A stretch of 64,000 nucleotides of DNA from Alnus glutinosa. Its lineage: Eukaryota; Streptophyta; Magnoliopsida; Fagales; Betulaceae. The notes beneath the pieces are model-generated. The model searched no databases, was not told the DNA's origin, and saw only the letters and a list, made by a program, of their open reading frames with translations. The stretch is from the NCBI RefSeq assembly GCF_958979055.1, contig NC_084890.1, positions 32,471,116 through 32,535,115 on the forward strand, written 5' to 3'. Below are positions 11,341 through 23,051 of this stretch, one piece after another (position 1 is the first letter of the stretch; each line of letters opens with the position of its first letter). The translations under genes and the position numbers were made by a program.

Positions 11341-11575
11341 ACTTTTGTCAAACTCTTCACCCACAAAATGCATCCATACCCAATGTAATTCAAGGTAAAA
11401 GCTTCAAATTCCCCTAGTTTCTGCAATCTTCTTTGTGAGCATAGATTTTATTTTATTATTTTATTTAGTTGGACGTGCCTCTTCTTTTTGGGAATTCTTT
11501 TCTTTTGCTTTAAAGATTCGATTTTTATGTGGGTTTTCTGATTTTGGTTTTGTGGGTGTACTTGTTTACTCCTTA
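11341..11575 (+). repeat. Duplicated NLR leader segment, copy A
   Basis: This repeats almost exactly at 12021-12258, with a more divergent relative at about 9178-9345. It contains ACCCACAAAATG, a short frame ending CCAATGTAA, then CAAG followed by GTAAAAGC, a plausible 5' splice site. Confidence 0.65.
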
Positions 11576-12020
11576 GAATTGGGATGACTGTCAAAAAATA
11601 CAGACCAAATGTTTATCTTATTCGTTTCACATGCGCATAGACACACAGACATGTTGAATCCTGCCTTCATCAATGTTAAGAGTAAGGGGTGAGATATCCA
11701 ATTGTACGTGTAGCTAATTAACTTGCATGGAAATAAAAAAAATAAAAATAAAAATAAAAATGAATAAAGCAAGGAACTAGTTTCTTGATATTAGGAAATG
11801 ACTTTTGCAACATAATTGGCAAACATAAAGATTGTAACCTAGTTGTTTTGGTTCTTTAAGGTTGCGAGTAGCGACTATCTATTGGACTCTTATCTCGAAC
11901 TCCTTTTGTAGCTTTGGATCAAATCCAAATGAATACTTGTCGTACTCAGAGAAATTTCAAAGTTCCAACCCATTCTCTAAAGCATCATACGAATATGGAA
12001 AAAGAAAAGTGGTTGCCTAC

Positions 12021-12258
12021 ACTTTTGTCAAACTCTTCACCCACAAAATGCAGCCATACCCAATGTAATTCAAGGTAAAAGCTTCAAATTCCCCTAGTTT
12101 CTGCAATCTTCTTTGTGAGCATAGATTTTATTTTATTGTTTTATTTAGTTGAACGTGCCTCTTCTTTTTGGTATTCTTTTCTTTTGCTTTAAAGATTGGA
12201 TTTTTATGTGGATTTTCTGTTTTTGGTTTTGTGGGTGTTCTTCTTTACTCCTTAGGAT
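12021..12258 (+). promoter_or_regulatory. Putative 5' leader exon and donor of NLR2 (copy B of the leader repeat)
   Basis: A near-identical copy of 11341-11575. A possible leader exon ends with CAAG at 12074, followed by GTAAAAG. The matching acceptor could be CACTAG-like 'attaactag' at 13898-13906, 21 bases before the NLR2 ATG, giving a 5'-UTR intron of about 1.8 kb. A six-codon upstream frame (ATG at 12049, sequence MQPYPM) would lie in the leader. This gene model is inference only. Confidence 0.35.
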
Positions 12259-13927
12259 GTCTGTCAAAAAACAGAGAACAAATTTTGTGGGCTGTTCGCT
12301 GAAACATTGTCATGTAGTTTTTCTGTTGGGTTATCGGCATTTGTAGTTTACTGAAATTAAAACAGCATCGTGCATTTGGGAGTTCCTTTCAATTACAGTA
12401 CTATATGGTAACAAGATGTCCAAAATAGTTTATAGGGGTTTGATGGACATGTATGAAATGTTGGGAAACATAGAACTTATCTTTAATTGTAAACAAATGA
12501 ACATTATTCATTTGTCTGTATCTGTAAAGTCTAACCGATTGCAGAAGATAAATGAGATCAAGATAGAATAAGAAGATGGAGAAATGTTGTTTCTAAAATA
12601 GATTTCTGCTTGATACATTTACGTTTACAAGAAAACCATATATAGACTTGTGAGGAAAGACACATCCCGTGAATCAAGTGTAGATAGGATTCGGTACACG
12701 TGTGGATCTGTCTTTCCTTAATAGTATTTAGCATAAGAAATTGAGGTACTCATGATCAAGCATTCAGAGTGGTCATTATTGGCGTGTGTACTTTTATTAA
12801 GGGTGGTGAAGGATAGGGATGAATTCCACAGCTAATGGGAAGTTTGGAAGAATTTGGAGAAAATTCCAGCGGTGTCGTGTCTTAGTTTAAGGGATGTCAA
12901 GTAAAGTTTGGTTGTAGAAATGAGGTTTAGGCTTTATGAATTAGGGCATAATTGACGTTGTTGTGGCATATTGATGTCTTTGTGGTATATTTGATGTATT
13001 CATGGCATAACAATGATTACTCTATCATGTGACATTGGATAAGTTCATAGTCAAAATATTCTTTCGTGGGGAATTTGATTGGATCATAGTGTTCTGGAAT
13101 TTGATATGTTATTTAGCTTAATCTTGCAATTCCTCTTGCGCTATTATCTATGTTGCTTACAAGGCATTAGGTAATTCTTTTATTTTTCATTTTTTTAAAA
13201 AAATAAAAAATGAAATCAGAATTAGCTAAAGGTCCCTCGAATTGAGATTGATACTCAGTTAGCTGACTGTTGGAGTTTGTTTACAATTAGAGGTTTCAAT
13301 AAATATGTCGTTGTATTAGTTATTTGTAGTGCTGGAAGAAGAGACTTCGAATTTTTAGTTTCTTAATATATTGGACCCAGATTATGATGCTGGAAGAATA
13401 TATCTTAGAGACAAATTGTATTTTTTATTTATTGTTTTTAGCAGTTATGAAGTACTTTAACCAAAAAAAAAATGTATTTTTTTAATAAGTTTTGTTGGAA
13501 TATTTATATATCTCTAATTGATGTTTTTAAAGTAATTTGGCAGTATAAATAATTGGTTCTTGGATAAAATAGAATTGTAAGAAAATGTTACAATTAAGTT
13601 TAATATTAGTTCTTAGTATAAATAACATTTGTTCTTCAAAATTTTTTAACCTTTGAACAACTGTGTTTGCCTTTCCTAATTTGCTTAGTTTTCAAGATTT
13701 TTCGTTCTCGTTTCTCCTTCTAGTTAAGTGATTCTCCTGTATAATTTCTGTGTCTGAGTTGCGCTTTCGCTTTTTAATGATATTAAGATTACTTAGAAAA
13801 AATATATATATATATAAGTTCTTAGTAGGTGACATGTTCTCCTTTGGGCTTGGGCCATGACAATTAACCCAAATTCTTTTCTAAATGTGACAATATCATT
13901 AACTAGGTGAAGATCAAACAGGAAACC
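12259..13927. other. Upstream region / putative 5'-UTR intron of NLR2
   Basis: No coding region. It is AT-rich, with scattered T tracts and a (TA)n run near 13803-13816. Homology with the stub's immediate upstream region resumes near 13820. Confidence 0.5.
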
Positions 13928-16741
13928 ATGACAGAAACCGTTGTGACCCTTGTCATCAACGAGCTAGTTCAGTTGATCGTTCATGAATCAAAATTGCTAC
14001 GGGGTGTCCACAAGCAAGTTGAGGACATTCGAGATGAACTAGAGAGCATCCAATGTTTTCTCAAAGATACAGATAAAGGAGGAGACCTCCAAGATGGTGT
14101 CAAAACGTGGGTGAAACAAGTGAGAGAAGTAGCATATCATATAGAAGACGTAATAGATGAATACGTTCTTCACATGGCACAACGTCTTCATCAGCAAAGT
14201 TTTCTTGCTTTTCTCCATAAAATTGGTCGTTTATTGAAAAAAATAAAACCACATCATGACATAGCTACCAAGATTCAAGATATCAAACTATTAGTCCGTG
14301 AAATCAAGGAACGAAGAGAAAGATATGGTTTTAGTTCCTCAGATCAAGGATCAAGTAGTAGAGCAACAAATGTTACATGGCATGACCCTCGAGTGGGTTC
14401 ACTTTTCATTGAGGAAGATGAAGTTGTGGGTATTGAGCCTACGAGGGATGAACTCGTAAGTTGGTTGGTGGGGGAAGTATCTAAACGCTCTGTCATTTCA
14501 GTGGTAGGCATGGGCGGAATTGGTAAGACAACTCTTACAAAGAAAGTATATGAAAATGAATCAGTCAAGGGACATTTTGATTGCCGGGTTTGGGTCACTG
14601 TGTCTCAGTCATACAACGTGTCAAAGATACTCATGTCCATGACAAAGCAAATCTACCAGGCAAAAGTAACTACTCCGGGGAAAATAGACATGACAGATGA
14701 GATCACACAAATTAGCCAGCTGAGGAAATGTTTACAGCAAAAGAGGTATATTGTGGTTTTTGATGATGTCTGGAAGATAGAGTTTTGGGAAATTGTGAAA
14801 CATGCTTTACCATGCAATGACAGAGGCAGTAGGATTATCATCACAACACGCAATGATCTCATTGGTGTTTCTTGTAAAGAATCTTTATATGATCAAGTGC
14901 ACAAGCTACAACCTCTATCTCAAGACAAGGCTTGGGAATTGTTTTGCAAAAAGGCATTCCAGACTGAGTTTCAAGGGGGTTGTCCAAGAGAGCTGGTGAC
15001 ACTGTCGATGGACATTGTCAGAAAATGTGAAGGCCTCCCACTTGCAATAGTTGCCATAGGTGGTCTTCTGTCAACAAAGGAGAAGGTGCCGTTAGAATGG
15101 AAAAAGTTGAACGATAGCCTCAATTTTGAGCTAGAATGTAATCCCCACCTTACAAGTATCACTAACATTCTCTCTCTCAGTTATCATGATCTTCCGTGCT
15201 ATCTAAAGTCATGCTACTTGTACTTCAGCATTTTTCCGGAGGACTACTCAATCGATTGTTTTAGATTAATTTGGCTATGGGTAGCTGAGGGCTTTATAGA
15301 AGGGAAGAAGGGAAAACCATTGGAAGACGTAGCGAAAGAATACTTAATGGAGCTCATCCATAGAAACTTGGTTCAAGTTTCATTTGGGGAACTTGATTAT
15401 GATATATACAGAAAGTGTAGAATCCATGATCTGCTGCATGAAATCATCCTATCAAAGGCTGAAGAGTTGAATTTATGTCAAGTTTTTGAAGCAAGTAACA
15501 CAACTTTCCGTGGGAAAAGTCGGTGCCTTTCAATCCACGATGCTAGAGAAAATGTTTTTGAGACAAGTGAGTACTCTCGGGTTCGTTCTATTTTTCTCTT
15601 CAACACTAACAAAATTCCTAGGTCTTTCATAGTTAAATTGTTCAAAAAGTTCAAGCTTTTGAAAGTGTTGGATTTTGAAGATGCTCCTATAGATTATCTT
15701 CCTCAAGAAGTGGGGAATTTATTCCACTTGAAGAACTTAAGTTTGAGGAGAACAAAAGTGAAAATGCTTCCAAAGTCAGTAGGTAGACTACAGAACCTAC
15801 AAACACTAAATGTCGTGGAAACCGCAATTCGTGAACTACCAATTGAGATATTAAGGATTTATAAGCTGAGACATCTTTTGGCTCATTCTCATGACTTCGA
15901 AATTAAAAAATATAGCTTTCATTCTGAGCGAGGAGTAAAAATACATGAAGGGTTTGGATGTTTAAACAATTTGCAAACACTAGTAATTATTGAGGCAAAT
16001 CATCATGGGGATGGTCTATTTGAAGAGCTTGGAAAGTTAAGTCAATTGAGGATTTTGGGTATTTCAAAGATGACTGCAGAACGTGGGAGGGCTCTATGTA
16101 CCTCCATACAAAATATGGTCCACCTTAAATCTTTGTTTGTATTCTCAATTAGTGAAGATGAGATTATAGACTTACAATCAATTTCATCATCACCTCCATT
16201 TCTAGAGCATATCCATCTATGGGGGCGATTGAAGAAGTTGCCCAACTGGATTCTGAAGCTTCAGAATCTGGGCACACTAGTCTTATTTTTTTCATCATTG
16301 AAGGAAGATCCATTGTCGTGTGTCCAGGTTTTGCCAAATCTAGTTACCCTTTCTCTCATTCATGCTTATGATGGGGAGCATCTGCATTTTGAGGAAGGTG
16401 GTTTTCGAAAACTCAAGAAGCTTATACTTAGAGAGTTGAAAAAATTGAAGATGGTAGAAATAGACAGGGGATCACTGCCCAGTCTTGAGCAACTAGAGAT
16501 TGGGCCATGCCCACAGATGAAGGAGCTACCCTCTGGAATCCAGGACCTGGAAAGCCTAAAGATTCTTGACTTCTATGAAATGCAACGAGAATTTGTCCTA
16601 CGCATGCAGCCTGATACAGGCGAAGATTATTGGAAAGTCAAGAAGGTAACTATTATCCGTCTCAAGTATAGGATTAAAGGAGAACAATATCAAATATACA
16701 AGTTGGGTGACTTGGACTTGTTGGAGCGTCTACAAGAGTGA
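13928..16741 (+). CDS. NLR2: intact RPM1-like CC-NB-ARC-LRR resistance protein
   Basis: A 937-residue cytoplasmic or plasma-membrane-associated immune receptor of the RPM1 type, in one exon. I chose the ATG at 13928 (MTETVVTLVI) because it matches the start of NLR4; the frame is open a little further upstream but without ATG. Domains in order: Rx-type coiled coil about 1-130 with EDVID at 73-77; P-loop GMGGIGKTT at 194-202; kinase-2 VVFDDVW at 276-282; RNBS-B GSRIIITTR near 300; GLPL at 369-372; RNBS-D (SCYLYFSIFPEDY) near 428; an MHD position that reads IHD at 499-501; then leucine-rich repeats to the end. The length is usual for the family and no motif is missing. It is closest to NLR1 within the window. 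Effector specificity cannot be read from sequence. Confidence 0.95.
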   Translation: MTETVVTLVINELVQLIVHESKLLRGVHKQVEDIRDELESIQCFLKDTDKGGDLQDGVKTWVKQVREVAYHIEDVIDEYVLHMAQRLHQQSFLAFLHKIGRLLKKIKPHHDIATKIQDIKLLVREIKERRERYGFSSSDQGSSSRATNVTWHDPRVGSLFIEEDEVVGIEPTRDELVSWLVGEVSKRSVISVVGMGGIGKTTLTKKVYENESVKGHFDCRVWVTVSQSYNVSKILMSMTKQIYQAKVTTPGKIDMTDEITQISQLRKCLQQKRYIVVFDDVWKIEFWEIVKHALPCNDRGSRIIITTRNDLIGVSCKESLYDQVHKLQPLSQDKAWELFCKKAFQTEFQGGCPRELVTLSMDIVRKCEGLPLAIVAIGGLLSTKEKVPLEWKKLNDSLNFELECNPHLTSITNILSLSYHDLPCYLKSCYLYFSIFPEDYSIDCFRLIWLWVAEGFIEGKKGKPLEDVAKEYLMELIHRNLVQVSFGELDYDIYRKCRIHDLLHEIILSKAEELNLCQVFEASNTTFRGKSRCLSIHDARENVFETSEYSRVRSIFLFNTNKIPRSFIVKLFKKFKLLKVLDFEDAPIDYLPQEVGNLFHLKNLSLRRTKVKMLPKSVGRLQNLQTLNVVETAIRELPIEILRIYKLRHLLAHSHDFEIKKYSFHSERGVKIHEGFGCLNNLQTLVIIEANHHGDGLFEELGKLSQLRILGISKMTAERGRALCTSIQNMVHLKSLFVFSISEDEIIDLQSISSSPPFLEHIHLWGRLKKLPNWILKLQNLGTLVLFFSSLKEDPLSCVQVLPNLVTLSLIHAYDGEHLHFEEGGFRKLKKLILRELKKLKMVEIDRGSLPSLEQLEIGPCPQMKELPSGIQDLESLKILDFYEMQREFVLRMQPDTGEDYWKVKKVTIIRLKYRIKGEQYQIYKLGDLDLLERLQE

Positions 16742-17641
16742 GTCTTGGAGGATCAAACTGCCATGTAGTTCAGTGATAGACAAGGCATGTGCCTCTAAGC
16801 CACAAGACTTCCATGAATTTTTAATTTTTCTTTTTCTAGTTTTGTCATATGTAATGCTAAAATTCTTCACATTATGTGGCCGACTAAGCAAGACTTGCAT
16901 TGGCCGGTGAGTTCCAACCTAGGCTAAAGTTTGAAATGTTACCACAACCTTTTACACTTTAAATTATGTTCCTTGTTTTTTTGTACTTCTATTTAATTGA
17001 TATTTTGATGTTTCATCACTAAAAATAGTTTGATACTAATCTATGTTACAACAAGAATCTAGTAGTTGTAATTAGACTTGGGACAACACTAAGGATGTTT
17101 TACAATTAAAAGCTTAATTCTTCCAGGGTTTTATTCTCATATGTAATAGTTTTGACAACTTTGAAACTAAGGTGTTCTAATGCATAGTTTATTCGCCATC
17201 AGAAATTGTGACTTGTATGCCACAGTATGACATTGGAGTATTTTCATAAAAGAGTAATATTTCTGATAGATTTCCCCACAAATTGGAAATATTCCAGACT
17301 TCCAAACTCGCACATTCCACTATCTAATTAAATTATATTAAAGCAAAATTACCTTAAAGAAAGGGTCATGTCGTTTGGCTAAGCATTTTAAGTCTACAGT
17401 GTTTAATCAGGCTGAGGAGCATGAATTGCATTCTAATTTACAATAGTTTTCATTGTCTTTTGCAGTTTTTCTTCTTGGCACTTTGATTTTACATCAAATC
17501 TTTCAATTCATGGCTTAAGCAACATATAACTGATGGCTTAAGCTAGTGACCTAGTATCACATTAGTGATAATATCAAGATGTTAATGTGTGTTGTCACTA
17601 TGGACTAGAAATGACAATTTTTTTTATATATATATATATAT
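16742..17641. other. 3' flank of NLR2
   Basis: Conserved with the 3' flank of NLR1 over roughly the first 600 bases, so probably 3' UTR and duplicated spacer. No gene. A TA microsatellite at 17624-17641 ends the stretch. Confidence 0.6.
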
Positions 17642-17731
17642 GAGATATAATACATTATCATCACAAGACATAATTTTTGACAACCTTTATCCATGAGGCA
17701 ACTTTTACTTATACATTTTTTTACTTTTTAG

Positions 17732-17777
<46 letters not shown>

Positions 17778-17866
17778 TAAAGCTAGCTAAGAAACCACCT
17801 TGTCACCTGGGCAAGATGGTTAAAAGTTATGTCTTGAGGTGGAAAAAGACCATATATCTTATCTCT
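17642..17866. mobile_element. MITE inside a TA microsatellite (copy 1)
   Basis: The left end (GAGATATAATACATTATCATC) and right end are imperfect inverted repeats that share a CACCTTGTC..GGCAAGATGG block. An A tract of about 40 bases lies inside. Both flanks are TA repeats, consistent with insertion at TA. It is related to the better-preserved element at 36629-36811. Confidence 0.6.
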
Positions 17867-19392
17867 ATATATATATACTCTTCAATTTGCAATTGGTTAT
17901 TTATCAAATGGAGTGTAACAATGTTTCTAAATAGAAAATATCAAAACTAGTCATCAATTGGCAACCAATTTATGGTCACAAAGATAAGGAAGATGTATCT
18001 ATATATATTTGTGGTCGGAAAATAACAAATGTTAAATATACATGATTAAGTGTAAAGAAATTAGCTCCAAGTTGGATAGATGTAAAATGTATGAATGGTT
18101 AAGATAACATGATTGATGGATTAAGTAATTTTTTAATAAATTATATTATGATCTCATTAAAACACTTTATCATTATCTTGGCTACTAGAAGGAAAAATTA
18201 CTCTACTTTGGGAGTTGGGATCCATTGCCTCAGCAATAAGGAGTGTTCGATTACATCTCTTGGTATGCTTGGGAGTTGGGATCCATTTGGATTTACATTT
18301 ACAGTTTCAAAATATTTGATTTAAAAATAGCAATTTAAAAATATGTGATTTGAAAACTTAATTTTTAAAAACGCAGTTAAGCGTTTAGCAAAATCGCAGT
18401 TTCGCTTTGAAAATTATATGCTTTTAAAAACGAACCATGTTGCTATTGAAAAGATAAATTTTTATATGATTTTGAACCGGAATCTTTTAAAAACGCACCC
18501 CTAAACAATTTCATAATTTTATTCACAATCGTACTTTTGACTTATGAAAATGCATAGCCAAACGTACTCGTGATCTTTGAGGTGGGCATTTTTGTTTTTG
18601 GTTTTAATCAAAATCCCACATCTGCACTCTCATCTTTTATACATTAGCCTCTCCTAGATTTTTACCTTTTTTTCTTTTTTCCAAAAAAAAAAATAATAAT
18701 AAAATTATTTCCTTTTGTTGAGAGTCAATTGGACGCACATCTCTGCCACCTCAAATCTCAAATGGGAACTTGACCTTATTTTAGTTGACCTTTTTTTTTC
18801 TTTTTCAGCTCATAATAAGATCATTACAAAATAGAAAAAATAAAAAGTAACTATGGCTTCATGCATGAACTTCCCTTTCAAATATAAAGTAAACATTTTA
18901 AGGACCCTACCATCTCATCCACCCCCCCTTGCACATCTAAAAACACTTGGAAACAGAGAATTTTACTGGTTTACTGGTTCAAACTACGTTTAGTGGTTCA
19001 GAAAAAACAGAGGGACTTTTACTGGTTCAGCTGAATTTTCAATTAGTCAAGACAATGCTATCAATTCGTTCATGTCATTTCTAGAATTTTTTACTACACA
19101 TCAAGTTAAGATATGATTTGGAAACATGAATGGTTTTTTAGGTGGCAGGGAGGAAGACTGGGAGGCAAGAGAAAAATGGTTAGAAGGGAGTGCCCTTCCA
19201 GGGAACTACTTACATGAATAATCTCCAGTCTTTCAAGAACCATAAATATATCGAAAAAGAAACTAACCGAGTCAACAAGAAGTAAATGACAAGCATTACC
19301 AATTAAGGGAAAGCTCCATTCCACATATCATTAAGCAAAATTCATTGCTAGTGGCAACAATATCATCAACCAGATAAATAAGAGAGGAAACA
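17867..19392 (+). promoter_or_regulatory. Upstream region of NLR3 with conserved twin W-box
   Basis: Aligns with the DNA upstream of NLR4 (about 27430-28824). TTGACC lies at 18770-18775 and 18785-18790, about 600 bases before the ATG. The section 18280-18560 is rich in inverted AAAACGCA / TGCGTTTT words and looks like a decayed MITE, also present in front of NLR4. No separate gene is seen. Confidence 0.5.
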
Positions 19393-22218
19393 ATGGCAGA
19401 GATCGCTGTGACCCTCCTCATTGACAAGTTGGTCCAGTTGCTTGTTCAAGAAGCAAAACTGCTTAACAGTGTCCACAGGGAAGTTGTGGGTATTGGTGAT
19501 GAACAAGTGTTTCCTAAAAGATGTCAATGCAAGAGCCGAGAAAGGAGACCTCCACGAAGGCATGAAAGCGTAGGTGAAGCAAGTGAGGGAGGCAGCCTTT
19601 CATATTGAAGATGTTGTAGATGAATACATTCTTCTTGTAGCACAGCATCGTCATCAGCATGGCTTTGTTGCTTTCCTCCACAAAATTGGCTGCTTGCTGA
19701 AACAGCTAAAACCACATCACAATATAGCCATCAAGATTCAAGATATCAAAACATCAGTCCGTAAATCAAGGAACGAAGCAAAAGATATAGCATAAATTCC
19801 TCAGATCACGGATCATGTGGTGGAACAACAAATGCTGCATGGCATGACCCTCGAGTGGGTTCCCTTTTCATTGAGGAAGGTGAAGTTGTGGGTATTGAAT
19901 CTACAAGGGACGAACTTGTAAGCTGGCTGGTAGGGAGAGAAACTAGGCGCTCGGTGATTTCAGTGGTAGGCATGGGCGGGATTGGTAAGACCACTCTTGC
20001 CAAGAAAGTATATGAGAATGACTCAGTTAAGGGACACTTTGATTGTCGAGTTTGGATTACAATGTCTCAATTATACAACATGCAGAAGATACTCATGGCC
20101 ATGACAAAGCAAATCCAGCAGGCAAAAAAATTTGCTCCAGGGGAAATAGACATGATGGACGAAATCACAATTATTTGCAAGCTGAGGCAATATTTCCAGC
20201 AAAAGAAGTATGTTGTGGTTTTTGACGATGTCTGGAAGTTACAATTTTGGGACATTGTAAAACATGCTTTACCATGCCATAACAGAGGCAGCAGGATAAT
20301 CATCACAACACGTAGTGATCATGTTGGCACTTGTTGTAAAGAATCTTCATCTGATCAGGTCCACAAGCTGCAACCTCTGTCTCAAGAAAAGGCTTGGGAA
20401 TTGTTTTGCAGAAAGGCATTCCAATCTGAGTTTCAGAGGAGTTGTCCCATAGAGTTGGTGAGATTGTCACTGGACATTGTCAGAAAATGTGAGGGCCTGC
20501 CTCTTGCAATCGTTGCCATAGGTGGTCTTCTGTCAGTGAAGGAGAAGGTTCCATCAGAATGGCAGAAGTTGTATGATGGTCTCAGTTCTGAGCTAGAAAG
20601 TAATCCCCAACTTACAGGTATTAAAAAAATTCTCTCTCTCAGTTATCACAATCTACCTTACTACCTCAAGTCTTGCTTCTTGTACTTTGGTCTTTTTCCG
20701 GAGGACTATTCAGTTACTGATTCAAGATTGTTTCGGTTATGGATAGCTGAGGGCTTCATAAAAGGAAACAAGGGCTAACAATTGGAAGAGGTAGCAGAAG
20801 AATACTTAATGGAACTCCTCCACAGAAACTTGGTTCAAGTGTCATTTGGAGAGCTTGATTATCAGATACATAGAAAGTATAGAATCCATGACCTGTTACA
20901 CGAAATCATCCTATCAAAGGCAGGAGAGTTGAATTTCTGCCAAGTTTTGGAGGTAGATGACTCAAGTTTCTACGGGAAAAGTCGACGTCTATCAATCCAT
21001 GACGTCTATCAATCCATGATGCTAGAGAAAATGTCTTACATACCATTGAGTACTCTCGGGTTCGATCAATCTTTCTTTTAAGCATTACTGAAATGCCCAG
21101 GTCTTTCATTGTCAACCTGTTTAAAAAATTCAAGCTTTTAAAAGTGTTGGATTTTGAAGATGCTTCCATTGATTATCTTCCTGGAGAAGTGGGGAATTTG
21201 TTTCTCTTGAAGCACTTAAGTTTGAGAAATACAAAAGTGAAGATGCTTCCTAAGTCGATGGGTAGGCTACAGAACCTACAGACATTAAATCTCATTGAGA
21301 CCCCAGTGCATGAGCTACCAATTGAGATATTTAGGCTTTATACGCTGAGACATCTTTTGGCGCACTATTATGACTTTGAAATTGAAAGTAGTTTGTATTC
21401 AATGAAAGGAGTGAAAATACATGAGGGGGTAGGATGTTTAAAAGACTTGCAGTCGCTGACGCTTGTGGAGGCAAATCATCATGGTCTTGGTCTAATCAAG
21501 GAGCTGGGAAAGTTGAGGCAATTGAGGACGTTGGGCATCTCAAATATAACTGCAGAACATGGGAGGGCTCTGTGTGCCTCCATACAAAGTATGGACCACC
21601 TTAAAATTTTGGCTTTAAGCTCGATCAGTGAAGATGGAATTCTAAATTTACAATCCATTTCATCACCGCCTCAATTTTTAGAGCACATCATTTTAAGGGG
21701 GCGGTTAGAGGAGCTGCCCAACTGGATTCCAAAGCTTCAGAATCTTGTCACATTAGGTTTATATTTCTCAGGGTTAGAGGAAGATCCTCTAAAATACCTC
21801 CTGGCTTTGCCAAATTTAATTAATCTTTTCCTCAATCAGAGCTATGATGGGGACGAGCTGCATTTCGAGGAAGGCGGTTTCCAAAAACTCAAAAAGCTCA
21901 CACTCTAAAAAGTTGGACAGATTAAAGATGGTGAAAATAGACAAAGGAGCATTGCCCCTTCTTGAGCAACTAGAGATTGGGCCATGCCCGAAGCTGAAGG
22001 AGGTTCCCTTTGGAATCCAGCACCTGGAAAATCTCAAGACTTTGGACTTCTATGAAGCGCCGGGAAACTTTGTGCTGGGTATGCAACCAGATGGAGGCAA
22101 AGATTATTGGATAGTCAAGAAGGTAACTACCATTCGTGTCAGGTATAGGATTAAAGGAGAAAGATATCAAATGTACAAGCTCAATGACTCAGATTTGTTG
22201 GAGCATCTGCAAGGATGA
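19393..22218 (+). pseudogene. NLR3: RPM1-like CNL, multiply disrupted
   Basis: Nearly identical to NLR4 over its whole length but disabled. Reading against NLR4: an 11-base deletion after 19503 (loses CTGGAGAGCAT); a 3-base loss in GGAGGA soon after; TGG to TAG at 19571-19573; a 1-base deletion near 19762; AAA to TAA at 20776-20778; a 17-base tandem duplication (20984-21000 repeated at 21001-21017); and a 1-base gain creating TAA at 21906. The first three length changes total 15 bases, so the NB-ARC half returns to the original frame. The P-loop, kinase-2 and GLPL motifs survive in the 19855-20778 segment. No full-length protein can be made. Leftover frames could give NB-ARC or LRR fragments, but there is no evidence of use. 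Confidence 0.93.
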
Positions 22219-23051
22219 GTCTTGGAGGACCAACTGCCTTGCAGTTTCACTGAAAGACAAGGTATGTGGTCCCATGTCTGTCACAAGAATGCCTCGAAAA
22301 TTTTAGCAGTTCCTTTATATATATTGACAAGAGTCTTCACTAACCGACTTTTCATGATTAAGATTTGCATTGGCCAGTGATTTCCAACCAAAGCAACAGT
22401 TGAAGAAATTACCACAGCTTTGACACTTTTAATTGTGGTTCTTTTCTGTTTTTTGTACTTTCTATATATTAATATTAGATGTTTCACCACTGAAAAATGT
22501 TTCATATTAATCTATTGTATAATAAGGATCTAGATGTGATAATTAATTAGACATTGACCGGCACACTGGATCTTTTATAATCATAAACTTTGATTCTTAG
22601 TCTATGGCTTTGCAACAACGAATGGTGCAGCATAGCTAACCAATATCAATCACAAGAAATAAAGACCAAAGGCAGGAAGGACAAAAGCAGCGCTCTAAGC
22701 AAGCAGCAAAGAAGAGAACAAGCTTGTTCAAGCATAAAACAGCAATAGTTATGGATTATCATTTTACACATAACAATCATTTTTTTTTTTGATAAGTAAA
22801 AAAAGTTCAAGTAATTTTCTTTCTTCTATAAACAATTAGTGCCAATCATCAGAGGATGCAACCTGGTTACCATCTTAGTTCAAGAAAAGATTCAGTCCCA
22901 ATGCATCTACGTCAAAATCCATATATAAAGGATTAAAAATTGTCCTAAACTTTCAATTGAAGAAAATCAACATTTCAGCATACCATGAATTCTAGCAATT
23001 TATTTTTAAACAACCACAAGCCACAACCCATAATACAAAAGCTTACCTGCT
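22219..23051. other. Spacer between NLR3 and PPR copy A
   Basis: Convergent 3' ends of NLR3 and the PPR gene. The PPR stop is followed on the minus strand by GAGCAG then GTAAGC, a possible 3'-UTR intron donor at about 23044. Bases 22252-22710 are missing in the paralogous block. A short T-tract insertion (TTTTTTTTTTGATAAGT, about 22781-22797) is also absent there. Confidence 0.55.

Noticed and set aside
13907-13927. Upstream GTG start for NLR2
   Set aside because: Plants initiate at ATG; the conserved ATG at 13928 aligns with the NLR4 start.
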